From Paragyromitra xinjiangensis (lineage: Eukaryota > Ascomycota > Pezizomycetes > Pezizales > Discinaceae): a stretch of 64,000 nt of DNA. The notes beneath the pieces are model-generated. The model searched no databases. It was not told the origin of the DNA and saw nothing but the letters and a program-made list of their open reading frames with translations. Shown here piece after piece: positions 58,191 to 64,000 of the stretch; position 1 is the first letter of the stretch; each line of letters opens with the position of its first letter. The position numbers and the translations under genes are program-made. The stretch covers positions 1,240,001 through 1,304,000 of the forward strand of contig JBCAMK010000001.1 in NCBI GenBank assembly GCA_038503065.1. Reading direction: 5' to 3'.

Positions 58191-60727
58191 TTGAAAGAAG
58201 GAAGGAGGTGCTGAAGCTCCATTTTGTGGTACTTGTCTAATTTGTCTATGCTTACCGTCGTTCAGGCCTATAGGCTCAGGAAAGGACGAGGATTTTGGTA
58301 ATGCATAGATGTACTTGGATCGATGATGAATGACAGAGAGCAGGGATCAATGAGGTAGGTTATGAAGTGAAGCAGGACCAAACTTCAAAGATTCTGAAGT
58401 GGTTGATGAGCTGATCAGATAGTCCGGAGGGAGAGCCCAGCGAGCCGATGACTGCTCGACAGGATAGAGTAGCCCTGGAAACGTCCCGTGATTGCAGTCG
58501 GACCTTTTACCAGGAAATCATCATGTGCAGATATGACCCAACTTCTTTTCCTTTTGTAGCCTCCCGGCTTTTTCCCTCTACAAGTATTCATGAGTGCATC
58601 TCGTTCCCAGGACGGGTAACAATATTGCATCATGAAGAGAAATCAAACGTGGTCAAGCAGCAGAAACGGAATATTAAACAAAAGAATATCACTTGCCTGA
58701 GATCGAGAGCGAAAGTCCTCTGACTGATATCGATTGGACTCGTTTTCAAAATACCCAGCCTCATCCCGCCGAGCCATACCCCCCAAGCACCCGTGCGACC
58801 GTTAGAAGGCAGCACAGTAAAAGGTCGTGAGACCAACGATAATTCCTGTGTCGGGTTGGTACTGTGAAGGGTGTAGGCTGTCCTGGTATCAGCGGTCGCT
58901 TTCAGGAAGTGGGGTCGAAAACCGCTTCAATGTTGATTCCAGAGGCGACAGACGCATTGGTGTAGGTAATGGTGAAAGAATGTGATCGGCAGCGCAGCCC
59001 TACGTGAGGTGATTTAAAAGATAGTAGCCTCTCTCCTAAGTTTTTTTTCTTCCCGTAGTTAGAATCTTCTGTTTCCGCGGAAAGAAGTTGGCAGGCAGTA
59101 AGTGTCGCGAACTGGAAGAACGTGGAGGGCTGGTTCGCGTGTTGTGACCTTAGCGCCCGCCTCGCCGCCTAACACTAGATCCGCAGCAGTATGTAAGCAA
59201 CACCGTCCCGTCGGTGATGCTCGAGGATCAATACTCGTCTTGTTCGCTCGGGAGAGAATTGGTTTCGGTTTCTGAAGGCAGAGCTTCTTATAGTGGTAGG
59301 TGGATGATGGACAGGTTTCCTTTTGGCTAACCTCATTCGCACACAGGCATGATGCATGTGAGCAGCGCTGTTGACACGTCCATCATCTTCCACTTCACCT
59401 CCAGTCTGCTTCCTGATCAGAGACTTTCTCATGCCGTCGTCACCCCTCAAAAGCCAAGACCACCTTATAAACGCGACAAGAGATTCTGGACGAGGCTCAA
59501 ATCTTTAGGCCCGTCAGTGATGGTCTTTGGGAATAGGCATTCTGGTTGGGCGAGCGCTCGCTAGGACAGCTTCCCTTCTTTTTGGATTCTGCGATGCCAG
59601 CACACATCGGCGCTAGGTCCTGTACCCACGGTTATGGCACCCCTCTGTTGGTTTGAATTGGCTGGTCCTTCGATGAACTAGATTTGATTAAGAACGACCC
59701 TTATTCCTCAGGTCTTGCTTCCTCAGGTCGCATCAAGTGCCTCTTCCACCGGTTGAATATGCTACATAATGCGTAATACGGAGCGGAAACACCATTCTTA
59801 CCTATCCACACGCACCTTTAATATTCTTACACAGAAATCCTCAAACCCACTGAAGCTTGGAATTCACTCATCAGATTGGCCAGTTCGCTGCACAAGTCCG
59901 CGAACCAGAAACTTAACAGCATCATTTTAGTTCAATGCTGGAAATACGCTCTATAGGCCCTGTAGATCATCGGTAGTCAGCACAAAGCTCCTCTATCGCC
60001 CCAGGCGTGGAGATAGCCCACGAAAAATCACATCACAGGAAATGATATAGCGAAGAAGGCCGGAACTCACAGTAGATAACCAAAATGCTATAAGATTTGC
60101 AACGTCTTGGCAATACATGCCTTTTTTTTGTTTCAAATTAAACTCGAAAGTTGGCTTGGAGGTATACGCCGGCAGGCCAAACACCCTTTTTTTGAAGCAG
60201 GAATCGAACTCTATGTATCTGGCTATATTCTTTATTACAAAGGTAGGTAAATGCTTGAAGATAAAGCCGGAGGTTTCAGACGCTCAAACGTTTTGGGGGT
60301 AGAAATTCATATCCAAGGATAATTCGTCATTGTCTGTGCTCGTCCTTGCATCTCGGACGAAGCCCATCTGAACCTTGAGTATATGTAGTTTCAGAGCTCC
60401 TCTAATGACTTTCCAGCCTTAACATAACATGCACACAGTCGTCAATTCTCTTGTCAAAATTCAAGAGGTGGAACGGCAAGAAGTACCGAACTTGCATCTA
60501 TCTTCAATCTTGTCGGCTAAATATACGTTCCTAAAATCCCCTCGAACATAAAGTACGACCACCTCGCGCGCATATGAGAAGTTTATAGGAGACTCTCACG
60601 ATCCGACCCCAAAATACCTGCCCCCAGTCCCATTAGCCCATGGATTTTTTCCGTAAATTTCCAAGAAAACATTAGGTTAGCGATAAAACCAGCACTTCAG
60701 GTAGAAACCATTTCTACATATCACAGC
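58191..60727. other. Spacer, no supported gene
   Basis: About 2.5 kb. Open frames at 58415-58836, 59175-59564 and 59993-60302 occur on both strands but have no family features or partner exons. The 5' part of the broken coiled-coil gene may extend into the last few hundred bases. Confidence 0.45.
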
Positions 60728-61254
60728 TTGAAGCACCGCGTACCATCAACAGCATATGCTCATCGAAGCTCTTCGTTTTCCGGGTCAAGCATCGACTGCG
60801 AACCATTGCTACGTGAGAGAAAGACCCAGAGTATACGTACTACGGAGATTCCCCTAGAGAATGTCTTGGAGCCACCAGAAAGACCGCCGGTGAACCCACA
60901 GGAGTCTATTGGTGTGAGTAACTCTTATATTAGCCACTTCGCTGCATATGGCCACACTGACCTTCAGTCCCATGGCCAGGAACTTTCTTATTTTCAACAA
61001 TATGGAACCCCCGGACAGGTAACGAATCTGACAAGAGAAAATGACCGGTTGCGCATGAAAATGCTGAGCTGAAAGTCAATCTCAAAAAGGAATCTGTGAA
61101 GTATATGGTGGCGCTAAGTCATTGGATTGAGGCGGAGAAAGAACTCGAAGAGCTCTTGAGAGTCAGCCAAACAAGGCATATGAGATGGCGAAGACGCGTA
61201 TGTGATGATGAGGACAACAATAACGAAGGGACCAGCGAGGAAGAGACTAAGTAA
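60728..61254 (+). pseudogene. Coiled-coil protein gene broken by a frameshift
   Basis: The first frame (60728-61054) ends TNLTRENDRLR and would then stop at 61070-61072. From 61057 a second frame continues the same heptad pattern (ENAELKVNLKKES, then WIEAEKELEELLRVSQ) to a stop at 61252-61254. The join RENDRLR-ENAELK is a seamless leucine-zipper-like coil, and no splice sites lie between, so one base has been lost (or two gained) near 61055. There is no ATG at the start; CACAG just before 60724 is a possible acceptor, so an upstream exon is likely. The N-terminal half is Ser/Pro/Arg-rich. It is either a pseudogene or an assembly error; the original may have been a bZIP-like or other coiled-coil protein. 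Confidence 0.5.
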
Positions 61255-61852
61255 GGGCAAATATCAAGGGATACGTATTCTTGCTAGAGCGTTTTCTCTT
61301 TCGTAGAGTGCATAAGTAGTTTGTCAACTAGAATATTCCCTAGGCATTGGTATATTTCTAGTTTCGATATAGGAGTAGTCTTATGCTTGTTTCTATCTTA
61401 GAACTTGTCTGAATTCTCGTATCACGATCCCTGTTTCAAATAGGGGATATATATCAATTGTGAAGATAGGGTGAAGGATTACCCATATAAATATACAACT
61501 ACTTATTATATGGCCAAGGTCAGGTTCGGGACATAAAGGAATTATTCTATCCTTTGGATTAATCAGGGTCAAGTCATATTTACATAGAAGTCCGCTTATC
61601 TATGATCTAGTGAGTCATATCGCTTATTTGGTTGCTTTGTATAACAATTCATTTCATGCTTCGATTTTGGTTCTATTTCCAATTGAAGCCCGCTAGTTAG
61701 CTTTTGTAGCGCCAGTTTACTTTAAATTATCTTGTTTGTGTATATGGTGCGATATTTGGGTGAAAGTGTCACCCGATAACATCGCCCTATCAGGTCACGT
61801 TCAAATATATAGGCTCATGAAGGGACTCAACTATGTGCAAGGGCCTTGTGTA

Positions 61853-62350
61853 CAGTAGGAGGCGAAAGTTCTGCAAATCTTTGCTTAGCAACGGGGATGG
61901 AACACCAATTTTTGAGATCAAAAACAGGTGATATAGCCACCGGAGTCAATCGGAAAAATCCCCTAAGTTTCATTAAAATAGCAGAAGGCATAGACTAGGA
62001 TGTTTATCAAACTTCTTGGACACTCACTAATACCATTGTTGAAAGATCTCGAAAATGGGATTTTTCATGATGGTTGACAAGCCACCTGCTGCTGGCAAAA
62101 GTTCTGCAAATTGGCGCCAAGTTTTGCCAAGGCGGTAAGCTTTGGGCAACAACATCTAATTTCTCCCCCAAAACTACATGTACCTCAAAGAAGGCCAGAA
62201 AATATAGAATCATATTCCAAAGTATCACACCACTTTCTTGGTCAGTTAACAGGTGCTCATACCCCCTGGTTGTTGTGTTGTGTGGTGATGGAAAAAAGAC
62301 GATCATTTTCGTTGCTATCTGCAGATTTGCAGAACTTTTGCCTCCTACTA
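61853..62350. mobile_element. TA-flanked foldback element (MITE-like), 498 bp
   Basis: The left end reads CAGTAGGAGGCGAAAGTTCT then GCAAATCT; the right end is its inverted copy ending CCTCCTACTA. The arms are about 40 bases with few differences and continue to AGCAACG. TA flanks both ends (61851-61852, 62351-62352). The motif AAAGTTCTGCAAAT also occurs a third time inside at about 62098. A minus-strand open frame crosses most of it (62007-62384) but has no transposase-like residues (no DDE/DDD context that I can see). Confidence 0.72.
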
Positions 62351-63389
62351 TAAAAGCAAATTGTGTAAATAGCACCGTGGCCATAAAATAGGGTTGGGCT
62401 AGGCTGTATAGCGCTCTACATGCTCTAGGATTCTACGAAAACTTCCTTCAACAGATTTAAGCAGAATTTCACCAAATTATTTTTCCCTTCATGTATTTTT
62501 CCTTTCTTGTTCAGGCCGAGACACTTACAGGTCTAACTGAGTTTAGCCACGAGAAGATTGGGGCGTCGCGACATACCTACTTCTCATTTCTACTTCTGAA
62601 TCTCTGTGGAGGGAGGTAGATAGCTCCCGTGTCTAGGCTGGGGATAAATTCCGCTTCTGATTACATCAAAATGGCAGCTTTAAGAAGGTTTCATCGTTGC
62701 AGCTAGCGTCATGTAGGCTAAATGTGACTACATGTAATTACGATGTTGAAAAGGTTGAAAACAGATCCGTCGTGCGCGCGTATAGTTTGTTTTAAACCTT
62801 GGGTGAGGGGTGGCTTTGGGTTTTGGTGTTTGTTTTATGAAGATTTCCAAGTGTGGTTTAGTACTAGATAGTACGATCCTAACTAAGTAGGAGGAATCTA
62901 TCCCTAGATCTAACTGCCCGGGTGATACTTAGCATCCTAAGATTTCAATGTGTACTACTCATTGCTTACCAATTTCTTACAAATTGCTGGACCATCTTTG
63001 CATTTTTCGGGCGATGAAACGATCTCATTCTATCCGACCATCTGCATGTAAGTATGTCAAAAGAGACCGTCTCAGATACCGATGAGGAGTCTCTGGCACC
63101 AGGAACTAGTGAGCAAAGTACGCAGTAGTTTTCTATCAAGGTGTAGAACTCCTGGCGCCAGACTCAGTTCTACATTCAAGCCGCAGGATTAAACCCTAGC
63201 CCTTGACACCAACGCCACGCACCAGCAGTTGGTGCCACACACCACTTTAGATTACCCGGACTAAAAAGAAATGATATATAGGGAGGCATCCACCCTCTTT
63301 TGGCACTTCCCTCTTGAAGAAAGACGCCACTCTTGATCCACGCGACGATACAGTTATGCGATAGCCATCACGACTACTCACTACACTCA

Positions 63390-63690
63390 CCTCGGGTTTA
63401 GAGGTTAGTAGTTTAGCATTAGCGGTTAGGTTTAGTTGTTTAGGATTAGCTGACGAAGCGAAAGCGGAGACAGACAAGACTGACGGATACGGAAGTAGGA
63501 GTCATCTAGGCGAAGCGAGAGCGAAAACGGAAAGGAAGGATCCTCGGGTTAGAGGGTTAGTGGTTTAGCGAGGATGGAAGATCGTGAGATTTGGAGGCTG
63601 AGTGGTTAGACGTATGCGGAGGAGCGAAGCGAGGAGAGCTTGGTTAGGAGGATTAGAGGTTTAGTGACCGGTTTAGGGATTAGGGGTCAA
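63390..63690. repeat. Degenerate GGTTTAG/GGATTAG-rich repeat
   Basis: About fifteen copies of GGTTTAG, GGTTAG or GGATTAG are interspersed with GCGAAGCGA(A/G)AGCG blocks. Two longer units align: CTCGGGTTTAGAGGTTAGTA at 63391 and CTCGGGTTAGAGGGTTAGTG at 63543, about 152 bases apart. The units are too variable for a telomere array. Confidence 0.55.
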
Positions 63691-64000
63691 AGTGAATCAA
63701 TTACCCGGGCGGAGGCGACAGCCAGAGGGAGTGGTGACTGGGTTAGCTAATACTTCGGTTGAAGCCGACTAGTAGTGAAAGGTGAGTATCGAATCTTGAC
63801 TATCCCTTACGCTGGTACTCCAATGCCGCCAACATTTATCCGAGGTTTCGGAGCGGAAGGGGTGGCTTATCTAGGGCAGATATTATTCCTCACTTAATGC
63901 CTAGGACTACCTATGTATTTCTCAGAAATTCATATTGTAGTCGAGAACCCAACAACATTAATCATCACACAGCCCCAAATACTGGTCATTATCTAGCCCC

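Larger units (their letters stand above)
61255..64000. other. Spacer with foldback element and terminal repeat region
   Basis: About 2.7 kb without a supported gene. It contains the 498-bp element at 61853-62350, a short inverted pair at 63088-63170 (GAGTCTCTGGCACCAGGAA facing CTCCTGGCGCCAGACTC) and the degenerate repeat at 63390-63690. Confidence 0.45.

Noticed and set aside
62007..62384. Minus-strand 125-codon ORF inside a foldback element as a transposase
   Set aside because: Too short and without any recognisable catalytic Asp/Glu context; probably chance within the element.
63390..63690. Telomere array
   Set aside because: Units vary in sequence and spacing, are interrupted by other motifs and are followed by ordinary sequence to the window end.
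1..64000. Secondary-metabolite cluster or defence island
   Set aside because: Genes are unrelated housekeeping and regulatory functions; no polyketide synthase, NRPS, terpene cyclase, P450 or NLR gene is present.

Overview
This window looks like nuclear DNA of a filamentous ascomycete (Pezizomycotina). The evidence is short introns of about 50-130 bases with GT donors, CTAAC/CTGAC-like branch sites and YAG acceptors; intergenic spacers of 1-7 kb; and fungus-typical families: the SAT4/Pth11-like rhodopsin domain, a bZIP with a DUF3425-like tail, a fungal complex I 21.3 kDa subunit and a CorA-like transporter with a GMN motif. I cannot place it to an order. There is no CRISPR array, operon, rRNA or convincing tRNA. 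For most multi-exon genes I rebuilt the splicing by hand; where the phases closed I give exon limits in the entry.

Layout. 0.6-3.0 kb: CorA-like metal transporter (plus; middle of the model uncertain). 4.5-6.0 kb: seven-helix rhodopsin-domain protein (plus). 6-8.5 kb: gene-poor, with an ankyrin relic. 8.5-11 kb: phosphopantothenoylcysteine decarboxylase and ethanolamine-phosphate cytidylyltransferase (both minus). 12.2-13.8 kb: conserved-looking protein of unknown function (plus). 15.3-16.6 kb: COQ2 (minus). 18.5-23.4 kb: JmjC + 4CXXC_R1 zinc finger + AT-hook chromatin protein (plus). 25.7-27.3 kb: TFIIA large subunit TOA1 (minus). 28.5-29.1 kb: small membrane protein (plus). 30.1-32.2 kb: RING-type protein (minus), divergent from the complex I 21.3 kDa subunit (32.5-33.1 kb, plus). 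35.0-36.5 kb: branched-chain aminotransferase (minus). 39.1-40.5 kb: bZIP factor (minus). 41.7-43.2 kb: a candidate 44-residue protein and a 158-residue coiled-coil protein (plus). 43.2-50.4 kb: long gene-poor stretch. 50.4-51.1 kb: mitochondrial monothiol glutaredoxin GRX5 (minus). 51.5-51.9 kb: small ORF with a 9-base tandem repeat. 53.2-57.5 kb: PHD-finger protein (minus). 60.7-61.3 kb: coiled-coil gene broken by a frameshift. 63.2-63.7 kb: degenerate GGTTTAG-rich repeat.

The genes form no pathway cluster. They are housekeeping (CoA and phosphatidylethanolamine synthesis, ubiquinone, complex I, iron-sulfur assembly, BCAA metabolism, general transcription) interspersed with three nuclear regulators. 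The most striking non-genic feature is a set of seven unrelated foldback elements (112-498 bp), all in spacers, each with long imperfect terminal inverted repeats and each flanked exactly by TA. This is what Tc1/mariner-type MITEs look like. The gene most worth study is the JmjC/4CXXC_R1/AT-hook protein, whose architecture suggests a heterochromatin-boundary factor of the Neurospora DMM-1 kind.
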